Below are positions 1 through 12,832 of a stretch of DNA of 64,000 nt, piece after piece. The notes under the pieces are model-generated. The model was not told the DNA's origin. It did not search any database and saw nothing but the letters and a program-made list of their open reading frames with translations. A program made the translations under genes and the position numbers. The stretch's first letter is position 1. The number at the start of each line of letters is the position of its first letter. The DNA is from Heliocidaris tuberculata (taxonomy: Eukaryota; Echinodermata; Echinoidea; Camarodonta; Echinometridae). The stretch lies in assembly GCA_025618425.1 (NCBI GenBank), contig CM046832.1, positions 56,355,493 to 56,419,492 of the forward strand, given 5' to 3'.

Positions 1-734
1 AACTCATTAACAACAACAAAAGTGAAATTGTAAACTTGAAATAGATGGGAATTGTCTGGAAATTTTATGGATTTGTTGGAAGCTGTATGAATATATAAAT
101 ATACATGTATATTCAAACTAACAAACATTTTCATGCTGATTTCATCATTTTCAGGTAGGCAAAATGTTCCTTTACTGTATCATATCACTTAAATTTTTTT
201 TTCTAAGTCTTTGGTTATGAGCTGTAAACCTTCATGAGTTACAAATTTGTGATTTACCTTATGATTCAAATGGTAATTGTATATCTGTCTGTACATGATG
301 TGAATTAAAGGTCACGAAACACAAAAACATGAATTGTTAAAAACAACAGAAAATAGCTTTTTATCATGGATACACAAACAAATGTTAGTTTTATATCCCT
401 GTTTTTATGAACCCTTCCGCTATGACCTGTATATAAGCCTTAAATGCAGCACACAAACTCTGCCACTGAAAAACATGATTTCAAGCAACCTCTTGAATTT
501 CTTTAATTACAGGCAATTTACTCCCATGGATGACATCATTTGTACAGTTTTCCAGAATGAAGAGTAATTGCATACGGGTGTGTCAGAGCAAATGAATTCG
601 GCTCACGCGATCACCTAACGAGTCACAGCTAGAAGGGGTAAGGAAAACCTTGCATGATATGACCCGAGGTCAGTACAAAGACTGAATCAACGCTGCAGAT
701 TGCGTCAGAAGTGTAGCAATATATGTGTGGACTA
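1..734. other. AT-rich sequence, no feature recognised
   Basis: Short open frames (for example 334-567) have no recognisable domain or coding character. A pair of TATA-rich stretches near 85-110 is not informative. Confidence 0.5.
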
Positions 735-1010
735 TGATGTGTGCAGAAGTATATGATGTGGAAAAAAGTATGATATGAGAAAAGGTATATATGGTGAGGG
801 CAAAGGTAAATATGATGTGGGCAGAAATATATATGATATGAGCAAAAGTATATTATATGGGCAAAAATATATTTCATGTCAGCAAAATTATTTATGATAC
901 AGGAAAAAAGTATATATGATGCAGAAAAAAGTACAAAATGTGATGTTGGCAAAAGTATATATGATGTGGGCAAAAGTACATATATGTATGATGTGAGCAA
1001 AAGTATATTC
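735..1010. repeat. Degenerate minisatellite, about 20-24 bp units
   Basis: Repeats of GCAAAAGTATATATGATGTG with much variation, about 12 units. A 153-codon minus-strand frame across it is a by-product of the repeat (Tyr/His/Ile-rich). Confidence 0.85.
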
Positions 1011-1140
1011 AGATAGCCACTGCTCGCATTATATCCTTCTGTCATGTAAAATTTGCTTAATACTTTAAATATTTCAAGACATACATACATTCCTATGCAG
1101 TATTACTTTCATGAATATACATATATATTATATAAATAAT

Positions 1141-1313
1141 GCATGGTCTATCATGCACTATCCTGGATTATGTGCATGACAAATACTAAATTATCCTGAG
1201 TGCAGTTTTGTTTCACCTCGGCCTGTCGGCCTCGGTGAATTAGACCTGCACGAGGGATAATTTAGTATTTGGAGTTCATATAGTCCAGTAATGGTGCATA
1301 AATAGAACATGCA
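1141..1313. mobile_element. Palindromic MITE
   Basis: Outer ends GCATGGTCTATCATGCAC and the inverse of GTGCATAAATAGAACATGC; inner arms CAAATACTAAATTATCC / GGATAATTTAGTATTTG around a centre CACCTCGGCCTGTCGGCCTC. Confidence 0.8.
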
Positions 1314-1489
1314 CTAATTGTTATAGTAAATAGACCCCTAGATCTATAACTGTTATTGTGTATTAGGCCCGGGCCCTAGGTCTATAACACGGGATCCCCT
1401 GTGCAAAAATCGAAGTTATAATGCTTGATCGTCCTCTATAAAAAAAAATTTTCACATCACGTGATGCGAATCTAACCAATCACTATTAA

Positions 1490-1522
<33 letters not shown>

Positions 1523-1791
1523 GCAAACAATTATGTTGAATTAAAACACCGCAAGACTTAAAATTTACTGATGTTTCGGTCACAGACCTTTATCAAAGTA
1601 AAAGACTGAACACATTCAAAGTAATAATAAACAGATGCATGAATTATGAAGACGCGGGCAGAAAAATAAAAAAATTTTGTGCGTATTTTGAAAAGAAATT
1701 AAAAGCCCTGATCAAAGCAGTAAGAATGACGCAACAAAGAGGCAAGACATAAATTGACGTGCAATTTAACAAAAACTATGTCTGCTGCGCA

Positions 1792-1823
<32 letters not shown>

Positions 1824-1864
1824 GGGAAGCAGACGGTTGCCTGGTATATATATATATATATATC
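1314..1864. repeat. Simple repeats: (TA)n, poly-A next to poly-G
   Basis: (TA)n at about 1493-1522 and 1845-1864, and a long A run followed by a G run at about 1788-1828. The intervening GATGTTTCGGTCACAGACC motif resembles sequence I associate with Penelope-like element ends, but I cannot support that here. Confidence 0.75.
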
Positions 1865-2944
1865 TAGTGCTGGTCAAAAGTTTTGGTACATCCTGTATTC
1901 TGAGATGTGTTCTTACTTGAATATCTATTCCCCAAATAATGAGCTTATTTAGGCACTAAAAAATTTGGGAAAAGTTATACATCACATAGTTATACATTAC
2001 ATGTTTTATATATTGTATGTTCTGAAACATTCAGGTGTGATTTATACTTAACCTGTGCTTGGTTGGACACCCACAACTGATGAAAAATTGCATAACAATT
2101 TATGCAGTTTTAAATTACTTTTCTGTTTAAAATGAAAAGAAAAATAAAGTATACATTTAATTTGTCCAAAGTAGCCATAGTTTTATTTATTGACTTTCAA
2201 AGGTAATATATTCTTTTATTGAATTTCAGAAGAATTATCATTTGAAATGTCCATTCAGTATTCTAGCACAAATGTTGCTTGGACTTCCCTGTTCAACTTG
2301 TCCAAGACAAGCTGTTTAAGCTTAGGGTCCAGAGACAGAACATGCCTATAATGGAATTCTTTAACCTTCTTTGTGTATTTCTTTTAATAACACGTAGTAT
2401 ATTCATGCTATATAATATGTGGGATCATAATGTGATATAACATGAAATCAAAGCCTTAGTGAGCTTAGTTTCTGTAGGTGAACCCTAAATGGGCCTATGT
2501 GGGACGAGTCGAAAAGAAGTGGCAAAGAGACATCTTTGGTCTGTTACTGCATGCAAGAATACTAGGTGGATATATTTGAAGTTAATTACTAATAAAAGTG
2601 ATCATGTAAACGTGGTAAATATATCTCATTTACAAGGCTGCAACCAAAAACAAGCTGTGGTAAATTAGAGGGATCTCTAATGTACGAGTCCCTTTTCTAT
2701 CCATTTTTGACAAGAATGTGTAAATCGCAGGTGTCATTAGGCTGCTTTTTGCCAGTTTAAATTCTTTGATCAAAACTCGTAAATATCAAATCGTCATAAG
2801 TAGATTACATGTATCTTTATATATTATTGAAACCTGTTCAATTGCTTTAGAGAGCCTTGAGAAGGTCAATTCACAGGAAATAAAAAACTGATATAAAAAC
2901 TTGTCACAAAATCCAAGGTGTACCAAAATTTTTGACCAGCACTG
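1865..2944. mobile_element. Tc1/mariner-like element, non-autonomous or decayed
   Basis: Inverted ends AGTGCTGGTCAAAAGTTTTGGTAC and, inverse, CAGTGCTGGTCAAAAATTTT, of the type common in Tc1/mariner, next to TA. No transposase frame survives in the 1.08 kb. Confidence 0.8.
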
Positions 2945-4751
2945 TACATTCACACTCTACACATTCTATTTTCAAGGTATGCTAACTACACAGCTGTTAT
3001 TCATTTATTAATCATTCCAGGAATCAGTAAGATGAAAAAGTAGTCCACACCATAAGATTGGATACATTTCAAGAAAGCAAGAGACAATCTTAAAACGACC
3101 TCCTCCCCCCCAAAAAAAACAACAAACAAACAAAATAAAACAAAACAAAAACATTACATATGTTATGGAACCTAAAAGAGAACTTTTTATATGTAAATTT
3201 TTCAAAATAGTTGCTTATTTACAATACAGCTACTATACAAAAATGCAACTATGTAATTGTGTTTACCAATAAGTGGGTGATTTGAAATTGCACTTAAAAT
3301 GGATACAAATGATAACAGCAAATAACAGAGAATAGAGAATAACTCTGAGGTGACACAAATTATCACATGTTTGGAAGTAGTATATCACTGACCCAAAGTG
3401 ACCATTTTTAAATGTAACAGATGCATTAGAGACTACCACCCACCTAATAATATACACAAAAAAACTAGAAAGATAAACTAAGGAAAAGATGAACTAGAAC
3501 AAGCAGAACAAGAAGTTCCAGTAAAGAAAAAATGAGTTTGAAATGTGAACAATCTTACCTCCAAGCTATTCACCTATTCCTCAGTTGGCTCAAACAGGAA
3601 AAACATGATTTGTTACTTTTTCTGAAATATATTGCATGCAATTTCAACAAATAAGAAATGCAATATTCCAGTCAACAGAGTAACAACAGACAAATAAAAA
3701 ACCCACTTAGTTCCTATAATGATGAACACTGGGATAGCATGGAGTTGTGGAGAATGCTATGACAACTATGACATGCAATAAACACTGAGAAAATTCATGA
3801 TCCTTTCCGAACAAGGAAATTATCGTTGACAAGACAATAGCAGCATAACGACACCACATGACTGAAGGAGTTGCAGTCAAGTAGGTTATACTTCTCAAGT
3901 TCTTGACATATTTATTTTCCCATGTGATAATCATTAATAACATCTAAAGAGGATGTCTCAGGTATAAAACATGCTAGAATGCAACTCTTAAAGATTTTTT
4001 TAATTAGATGAATCATACAATGTTTGGACTTTACAAAGGTAGGTAAAAATAGATGATGTCACTATATTTAAGTGCACTTGTGAATGTTAGACTTTTACAT
4101 TTCGTAGAATGTGCCTAAAATATCTTATTGCCAAGCCTGCATTTCTGAAAATTAATACAATATACCTCATTAATTTTTAGAAAATTTTCAAATAACTGAA
4201 AATCATACGCACAGCTCATCTATGACTTCAAACCTTCAAGTCATGTTCTGGGACTAGCTTTCTTAAAAAGAATTATGATTCCTGTCACTCACAAAGCTGA
4301 TTACAATCACACACTCTGTGTGCTTAATACAAGGGTGTCAACTCATATATCATTTTATACCGAGTTAACATCCTTTTAACTCTCATGATGATTAATTGTA
4401 TTACAAGTAGCAACTGATATAAAACTCAAGTTGAGATGCAATTTACAGATCAATCGCAACTCTCCATAAGCTTTTTATAGTACCCTAAAGCTGGAAAAAA
4501 AACCCCCCACTAAATACAATATCATGATTCTCACCAACCCTGTGTACAATATATAAGCACTAAAATGACCTTCATATGACCCCACTTAGGTATTAATAAA
4601 GTGAGAATAAACAATCATATCCTTTTTCATCAAACCTTCATGATATAACATAATCACTTGTATCATGTCCAAAATAATGACTAATGACTATACTTTGGGT
4701 TTGTGGTGGTAAGATTTTTGAATATAAAGACAATTCTATAATGTATAATGT
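2945..4751. other. AT-rich intergenic sequence, no gene seen
   Basis: It contains an A-rich (AAAC)n stretch at about 3105-3150. Open frames are short and featureless on both strands. Confidence 0.5.
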
Positions 4752-4759
4752 ACTGTAAG

Positions 4760-5167
4760 CAGCGTTGTCACTACGGTGGTCGGCGCCGGTCGGAACCTTC
4801 CACCACTCGAAACTTCCGACCGGCACTCAATGCAATATCACAACCGCCCGCCCGGTACTAATTTCCCCACTGACAAAGAAAAAATACTACGATTTTGACC
4901 TATGAACATGCAACTGTGGTTTAAGAGAGTAATCTGACAGCACTCACAGCAGGTATATATACAAAGTAAACCAAATACTAGTATAGTTACAATGCTTAAT
5001 GCTGCAGCTACAGTGCAGTGTGTACTGTGTAGATACATGATATTTTTACTGTTTAACTATAACTTATAAGCCCTGAAAACCGACTAGTTTTTGTCCCCCT
5101 GAACCCCCGTGGCAAGGTTTCGGGCGATAAAATTTCCACCACTAAAAAGTCCCTGGTGACAACCCTG
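4760..5167. mobile_element. hAT-like MITE, 408 bp
   Basis: Ends CAGCGTTGTCAC and, inverse, CAGGGTTGTCAC. Flanked by ACTGTAAG (4752-4759) and ACTGTATG (5168-5175), an 8-bp duplication with one mismatch, as expected for hAT. Confidence 0.8.
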
Positions 5168-5175
5168 ACTGTATG

Positions 5176-5737
5176 ACCAGAAACTTGAGCAAAAACTTTT
5201 TGCGAGTGTTCCAGATATAAGAAAGTTTCAAGGAGCAAAATAATTGAATCGCAGTAATAGTTGGTCTTCCATTCATCTTAACTGAACTATTAACCAGTGC
5301 TTCAATAAGCAAAGAGAATATGCCCACAAATGTACATAACAAAGAACCAGGAAATCTTTGATAAACAAACATGCACAGTCTGATCCCAGGGAAAGAATCC
5401 CAAATGGATAAATGGCAGAAGGAAACAATCCCAAATGGATAAATGGCAGAAGGAAACAAACACAATTAACATTCCGTCAGCAGAGAGACCGGAATCAAAC
5501 AAATCAAAACTAAATCGTGTAAATTACACCACATAAAGTAAAAAGTAGCATCCACATTCTAACGTTACAGGAAAGTGTTAAATACTCTCACTTTCAACCA
5601 AGGTTTTGAGCTTCGTCTAATAAAACAAGGTCATAAAATCCTAGTTACTTGAACATTACATTCGTTCGGTGTTGACTACTGGAGCATCATGCCAAAATCA
5701 TGTAGTATATAATTACACCCCCGCGAGATCTTTGCGC
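5176..5737. repeat. Non-coding stretch with a 31-bp perfect tandem duplication
   Basis: At about 5396-5458 the unit ATCCCAAATGGATAAATGGC plus 11 more bases occurs twice. Nothing else recognised. Confidence 0.7.
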
Positions 5738-5988
5738 TCATATCCACTTCCAGTTCTCTTGTGATTCCTAAAGTCGCAAAATCTTGGGGGGAAAGATCAT
5801 TTGCCCACGCAAGTCCTAAATTATGGAATAGCCTTCCTGAAGACATCAAAAAGTGTATAACTTCTGATTCTTTTAAAAATCATGTAAAAACATTTCTGTT
5901 TAATTCTTAATCATTTTCTACATGCGCCTTGAGCACTCCACAGAGTGGATTTGGTGCTATATAAGTTACATGTATTATTATTATTATA
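5738..5988 (+). pseudogene. 3' end of a LINE reverse transcriptase ORF
   Basis: Conceptual reading in one frame gives SFAHASPKLWNSLPEDIKK and then SFKNHVKTFLFNS plus stop, the typical C-terminal end of CR1/L2-group LINE polymerases. The 3' tail GGTGCTATATAAG and (ATT)n follow. It is 5'-truncated. Confidence 0.8.
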
Positions 5989-6944
5989 ACCAGGTCGGTC
6001 CAATCTTCAATAGAAGAAAAAATATTATGCCAAAGTTATACTGTTTAAAGCATACTGAGCTGATTATGATATTCTGTTGAAGATTTAGAGCTATTGTATT
6101 GCTAAGTGGAAAATGACAATGGAACAAATTGTTAATTTCATACTTTCAATGTCAAGCGAGTTTAAATTTTCAATGTCTAGAAAACTAACCATTTAATAGT
6201 AGCCATCAAATAAATTTTCACCGATTTCTACTAATTTCTTCCGATATAGTACAGTATATTTGCACATCCTGGTGATTTAAGCTAGGGTCAGTCAAGAAGA
6301 CTTGAGAAAGGATTCATCTTGAGACCATAATAACATTGCCAAATACCCCTTTCCTAATATATCCCCCTGCCCTAAATTGGCAATGATCTTAAAAGGATGA
6401 CCTTTTAATCTCTTATATTAGGCCATCACACTTATTTATGGATAGCGATCCAATTTTCCACAAAATCCCATTTACAATGGTTTCCACTACACTAGTGTTT
6501 CATATAGGCCTACTAATTGGCCTTCAAGTGATATAAATCATCATTGACAAAAGAAAGTCTATAACCAGAGGATTTTCAAGTATGAAAAATTGTACTTTTA
6601 TTCATTTCAGAGGTGTGTCCTCCAGCTATGTGTGTACTACGATGAATATATATATTTTGTCATATTTTTGTTAAAAATACATGTACATCATTTTGATAAT
6701 TTATTACTATGTAGATCTATATTGGAAAGTTGGAAATAAATGTCTTTAAACTGAACTGAACTGATTAATATCTCATTTAGAACTTTGATGATACTAAGAA
6801 TGCTCAAGTAGAAACAGGATGCCAACTGAAATACATCTAGCACTGAAATGCAAGTGAAGTGCTGAATTAGCCCTAAATTATGTCTGATGACAAAGGGTCT
6901 TGTAATTCATGATCAAGTACCAAATGGTACATGCAGCCTACAGG
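5989..6944. other. AT-rich intergenic sequence, nothing recognised
   Basis: No inverted-repeat element or coding region identified between the LINE relic and the next MITE. Confidence 0.45.
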
Positions 6945-7574
6945 TTAAGGTGGATTTTCATGGGGCACGCGAACGATTCGCGAAGGATGCGAATGTCCAA
7001 AAAAATGGCAAAGTCCAACATTCGGAGAAGTTTTTCCCTAAATGTGTCGCGACAATGGAGCTGTAAACCATTCTTGCACAGTTTGTGCGTAGTTCTCACA
7101 ATGTATGTGCGAATGTCGTGTGTAGCGTTGCTGATCTATGGCCAGTCGACATACACGAAGAACACGCGACTAAAATGCGAACAACACAAACAAACTTCAC
7201 TGCTTTCGCGAGACATACACGAGACATTCTCAAAACTGTCGAAACCTGTTTGGGGTTTCACAAAGATTTTGCCAGCATCACGCACATTGTGAGTAGGCCA
7301 TGCGCATATGACAAAGCTTTTCAGACATTTTGAGAGCAAATCACAAGCAAATCCTGACCCGGGATGCTGGAAACGTTCGCAAGAAATTTCAAATATTTTT
7401 TAAATTCCCGCCAAACAAAAAACGACTCCCGCTAACAATTGACGATGCTTCCAAACCCCTGCTTGTGTTTGGCAAACTTTTGGAGCCTAAAATACAAATG
7501 TTGGACTTTGCGATTTTGTAGACATTCGCATCCTTCATTAATTGTTCACGTGCCCTGTGAAAACCCACCTTTAA
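6945..7574. mobile_element. TTAA-flanked MITE, about 630 bp
   Basis: Bounded by TTAA; inverted arms of about 75 bp start GGTGGATTTTCATGGGGCAC and include GGATGCGAATGTC and GCAAAGTCCAACATT on both sides. Open frames inside (up to 127 codons) have no domain and differ between strands. Confidence 0.87.
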
Positions 7575-9136
7575 CAGCAAATGGGTGAAGTTGGTAAAGA
7601 GATATCATAACAAGTAAGAATAACAAAAGTAAAAGACTTTCCAAGCTCAGTTGGATAATGAACATATCATCTGCAAAGAGCCAGAAGGGCACTAACTCTA
7701 TGGACATTTCTATGGGTTAATGCTTTCCTGGGTCTCAACAAACGATATATATAACAATCAAATTCAAGAATTTTATTTTGCAAATGAGAATAAATTTGAT
7801 GAATTCACCTTTCTCTTGTCATCATCATTCCTACTTTCTACATGAACCCCCCCCCCCCCCCCCCCAGTACATAATCTTAAAGATGACTTAGAGGTTTTCT
7901 TGTAAGGCTATTCTGTGCCTTTAATTAGCCTATGCCTTCTGGAAGAGTGTGGCAAGATCCAGCTGGTGAAGAAGGATGAAATTCATCATAACGTCAAGCC
8001 ATGGTGGACGCCGAGCGTCTGGCCCCCATCGGAGGGAACTTCTGATTTCCGAAGGGCATTTCCTGCCCTTCACCAAAATAAACCTCTGAGGAGCAGAGAA
8101 ACCCTTCCTCACAAATGTAAATTGGACTGAAAGTATAGTCATGAAAGAGTGACTGTCCAAAACTTTGAGATTTTCCCTAGGATTTCAAGTTCAAGTTTCT
8201 ATATGCAACTCCATACCATCCATTCATCATTTTCAAAACTGAATGTCAACTGTTCCATTTCAAAAGCTATTGATATATAGCCATCAACACAGCCACAAAA
8301 CAAAACTTCCCATTGAAACTCTCTGTTTGTAATCAATCATATCAAGAGTGTGTATAATTGTATGCATTTTCTGAATAAACAATAAAACAATGCTGCCCCT
8401 AAAACATTAGTACCATAATAAATTGTTTCTTATTCATTATGGTATGCATGAAAGAGTTTGTGGCTTACAATTAAGAACAACAGAGAGGAAGTCCCCCCCC
8501 CCCACCCCCATTTTGGAAACAGGTAATTAAATCACCATAATTTGTTAACAGTCTATACATGAGATATCGGTCACACAATATGTAATGCTTCACACCATTC
8601 TTCAAATAAAGCACACACTGGAAACAAGGAAATCATTCATTACATTCAACAGATAATCATTGAATTGAGTTCAAATAAATAGGTTATTTCCCTTGTTAGC
8701 AGGTTATAGGTCTAGGTATAACATGCTTTTTCCCTCCAGTATAACACAAAAATAAACAAAACCAAAACAATACTTCATCTAATTCTTTTATGGAAAGAGG
8801 ACAGTATTACAATATGAATTCTTTAAGTTCACTGTAATTAGAGCTAAAGATCACCCTGACTACAAGGTATCTTGGGAGGATTTCTATTGAAATGATGCAG
8901 TAATCAAAGATAGTATAGTCTTATTCTATATACATGTAAGATGACTATTACACAGGCAGTAACTGTCAAATATATCACTTTGTGATATATCCTTGTCCAA
9001 ATGTGTGTGAAGAACTGTTGTTTGTGTCACAGCTCAACGGGAAATCTAAAATACATTTAAAAGAAGTTTTTTTTGTTGAAAATAATATCCAAGTGGGAAT
9101 TTGCATTATTGATATTAGCCAGAAAAATTCGGGTCC
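7575..9136. other. Intergenic sequence with poly-C runs, no gene seen
   Basis: C runs at about 7847-7865 and 8492-8508. Paired short frames on both strands at 7915-8160 lack domain or codon support. Confidence 0.45.
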
Positions 9137-9405
9137 GCTAGCTATTCATAAGAACCGCTATTCATAGAAAACCGCTATTCATTTAACACATGCTATGAAT
9201 AGCAGTCCTTATGAGTAGTTATGAATAGTGGTCCTTATGAATGGATGTCCTTATGAATAGCGAGGTAATTTGTCTATGGTTTGCTCGCTATTCAGAAGGA
9301 CCGCTATTCGTACAAAACCGCTATTCATTTAGTCACACGTTATGGATAGCGGTCCTTATGAATAAGTGGTCCTTATGAATAGTGGTCCTTATGACCAGCG
9401 AGGTT
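9137..9405. repeat. Two tandem palindromic units built from CCGCTATTCAT
   Basis: Units at about 9137-9262 and 9282-9405. Each starts with several CCGCTATTCAT-type words and ends with several of their inverse (CCTTATGAATAG), so each can fold into a hairpin. Confidence 0.85.
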
Positions 9406-9967
9406 ACCCCGAAAAATTAACGGGCATGAAAACTTTATGAAGTTTCAGATTTGCAAAAAAAAGTATCATGCCTCGATACATGTGAATTTTATGAAAATGG
9501 TTTTTGTTACTAATTCACAAAAGTTTCTGGTTTACAGTACCTCAGTACTGACCACTATTATATGTACATAAGTTTAAAAATAGCAACATGTCTATGCCTT
9601 TTTTAAACTTCATGTTGCATATCTTTATCTCAAAACTAAGAGTTTAAGAAATAATCAATTTGTATTCTTGAAGTATATATTTTCTGGAAAGGGCATGCAC
9701 TTTCAGAATCTCTCATACATATTTAGTAGTACTCCCGGAGCATTAAAGGGTACCTGAGGCCTGAAAAAATAATTTGTGTATAGTTAGCTTACACAAAATC
9801 AACCCCAGAAAACTTAACACGACATTCAACGGTGACAGGATACAGGAGATATTGATTTTTGAAAATAAAATACCCCCAAAAATTAATATAAATAAGACTT
9901 GAGCAAAGACTAGTCGATCGATCACGATAGCTCACCTAACGATATATCGATTCAGGAACGTCTTCAC

Positions 9968-12660
9968 TTTCAATTTTCGATTCGATAAATGAATTTTGCG
10001 ACTTAGTTCTAATTTATTTGTTGTTTCATTTGGTCTGTAGATTCTTTGTAATTTATGCGCCGAACCAATTTTATATTCGATATAAAAAATGTGCGTGTAT
10101 ACTTCATCCATTTCATCTTTTATTTGGGTTGTAGATTCTTCATAAATTACGCGCCAACTTATAATTTTCATTTCGATAAAAACATTTTGCGTCGTATACT
10201 TCATTCATTTTGTTTTATTTGAGATGTATCCCTAAGTTAAGCGCCAAATCAATTTTCGATTCGATAAATATATTTTGCGTCTTAGTTCTAATTTATTTGT
10301 TGTTTCACTTGGTCTGTAGATTCTTTGAAATTTATGCGCCGAACCAATTTTCTATTCGATATAAACATTTTGCGTTGTATGCTTCATCCATTTCATATTT
10401 TATTTAGGTTATATATTTTCCATTAGTTACGTGCCAAATCAATTTCCAATCGATAAAAAAAAACAAAAACAAAAAACATTTTGCGTTGTATAATTCATTC
10501 ATTTCATATTTTATTTGGGTTGTATATTATTTCTAAGTTAAGTGCCAAATCAATTTTCGGTTCGATAAATGTATTTTGCGTCTTAGTTCTAATTTATTTG
10601 TTGTTTCATTGGTCTGTAGAGTCTTTGTAATTTATGCGCCGAACCAAATTTTCTATTCCATATAAACATTTTGCGTTGTATACTTCATCCATTTGATATT
10701 TTATTAGGATTGTATATTATTCATTAGTTACGTGCCAAATCAATTTCCATCGATAAAAAAACATTTTGCGTTGTATACTTCATTCATTTCATATTTTATT
10801 TGGGTTGTTTATTATTCCTAAATTATAAGCGCCAAATCAATTTTCGATTCGATAAATATATTTTGCGTCTTAGTTCTAATTTATTTATTGTTTCGCTTGG
10901 TCTGTAGATTATTTGTAATTTATGCGCCGAACCAATTTTCTATTCGATAAAAACATTTTGCGTTAATTGTATACTTCATTCATTTTATATTTTATTTGGG
11001 TTGTATATTATTCCTAAATTAAACGCCAAATCAATTTTCGATTCGATGAATATATTTTGCGTCTTAGTTCTAATTTATTTTTTGTTTCGCTTGGTCTGTA
11101 GATTCTTTGTAATTTATGCGCCGAACCAATTTTCTATTCGATATAAACATTTTGCGTTGTATGCTTCATCCATTTCATATTTTATTTAGGTTATATATTT
11201 TCCATTAGTTACGCGCCAAATCAATTTCCAATCGATAAAAAAAAACAAAAACAAAACATTTTGCGTTGTATAATTCATTCATTTCATATTTTATTTGGGT
11301 TGTATATTATTTCTAAGTTAAGCGCCAAATCAATTTTCGATTCGATAAATGTATTTTGCGTCTTAGTTCTAATTTATTTGTTGTTTCATTTGGTCTGTAG
11401 ATTCTTTGTAATTTATGCGCCGAACCAATTTTCTATTCGATATAAACATTTTGCGTTACTTCATCCATTTGATGTTTTATTAGGATTGTACATTATTCAC
11501 TAGCTACGTGCCAAATCAATTTCTATTGATAAAAAAACATTTTGCGTTGGTCCTTTATTCATTTCATATTTTATTTGGGTTGTATATTATTCCTATGTTA
11601 AGCGCCAAATCAATTTTCGATTCGATAAATATATTTTGCGTCTTAGTTCTAATTTATTTATTGTTTCGCTTGGTCTGTAGATTCTTTGTAATTTATGCGC
11701 CGAACCAATTTTCTATTCGATAAAAACATTTTGCGTTGTATACTTCATTCATTTTATATTTTATTTGGGTTGTATATTATTCCTAAGTTAAGCGCCAAAT
11801 CAATTTTCGATTCGATAAATGTATTTTGCGTCTTAGTTCTAATTTATTTGTTGTTTCATTTGGTCTGTAGATTCTTTGTAATTTATGCGCCGAACCAATT
11901 TTCTATTCGATATAAACATTTTGCGTTACTTCATCCATTTGATGTTTTATTAGGATTGTACATTATTCATTAGCTACGTGCCAAATCAATTTCTATTGAT
12001 AAAAAAACATTTTGCGTTGGTCCTTTATTCTTTTCATATTTTATTTGGGTTGTATATTATTCCTATGTTAAGCGCCAAATCAATTTCCGATTCGATAAAT
12101 ATATTTTGCGTCTTAGTTCTAATTTATTTATTGTTTCGCTTGGTCTGTAGATTCTTTGTAATTTATGCGCCGAACCAATTTTCTATTCGATAAAAACATT
12201 TTGCGTTGTATACTTCATTCATTTTATATTTTATTTGGGTTGTATATTATTCCTAAGTTAAGCGCCAAATCAATTTTCGATTCGATAAATGTATTTTGCG
12301 TCTTAGTTCTAATTTATTTGTTGTTTCATTTGGTCTGTAGATTCTTTGTAATTTATGCGCCGAACTAATTTTCTATTCGATATTAACATTTTGCGTTGTA
12401 TACTTCATTCATTTGATGTTTAATTTGGGGTACAGAATCCCCGTAAGTTACGCCCCAAATCAATTTTTGATTCTTTAAAAACATTCTCCGTTGTAAGACT
12501 TCATTCATTTGTTGTTTTATTTGGATTGTAGATTATCCACAAGTTACGCGCCAAATCAATTTCCAATTAGATAAAAACATTTTGCGTTGTATCCTTTATT
12601 CATTTGTTGTTTCATTAGGGTTAAATATTATCAGTAATTTCCGCCCCAAATCAACTTTCG
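9968..12660. repeat. Satellite array with about 95-bp monomers and higher-order structure
   Basis: Monomers share the core GCGCC(A/G)AA(T/C)CAATTT, a CGAT word, then ATTTTGCG and a T-rich half. Three main variants alternate. The marker ATGCGCCGAACC recurs at spacings near 190, 280 and 300 bp, that is 2 or 3 monomers. Segments 11320-11600 and 11790-12070 are almost identical at an offset of 470 bp, five monomers. Open frames across it are repeat artefacts. A homogeneous middle with more diverged edges fits local amplification. Confidence 0.93.
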
Positions 12661-12832
12661 AGTGTTTGTCAGCCCCGGCGCTGTACATAATATAGCAGAC
12701 GACAACGCGATAATGCGATCGCGATAATTCCACTATCGCATCTTGGCGTTCGCCGAACGTGCACGCATAAAAAAAACGCACACGCATAGAAAACTGCTCG
12801 CGCGGAACTCAACTGGAGTTGAGTTCCGCGCG
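12661..12832. other. CpG-rich patch with a perfect 16-bp hairpin
   Basis: Right next to the satellite. CGCGATAATGCGATCGCGAT and a perfect inverted repeat at 12799-12832 (stem CGCGCGGAACTCAACT, 2-base loop). Confidence 0.8.

Noticed and set aside
629..1090. 153-codon minus-strand frame rich in Tyr, His and Ile
   Set aside because: It follows the 20-24-bp minisatellite at 735-1010; composition is that of the repeat.
1520..1800. Penelope-like element end (GATGTTTCGGTCACAGACC)
   Set aside because: One remembered motif is not enough: no reverse transcriptase or GIY-YIG sequence is present.
6909..7339. Overlapping frames on both strands within 6945-7574
   Set aside because: They lie inside a TTAA-flanked MITE with inverted arms; no transposase motif.
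9137..9405. CRISPR-like array
   Set aside because: Repeats are in both orientations without regular unique spacers, and the genome is eukaryotic.
10210..12368. Series of 60-92-codon plus-strand frames with similar sequence (AKSIFDSINIFCVLVLIY)
   Set aside because: They are the satellite monomers read in one frame: the repeats have no start, splice or domain logic, and the frame is only open because the monomers lack stops in it.
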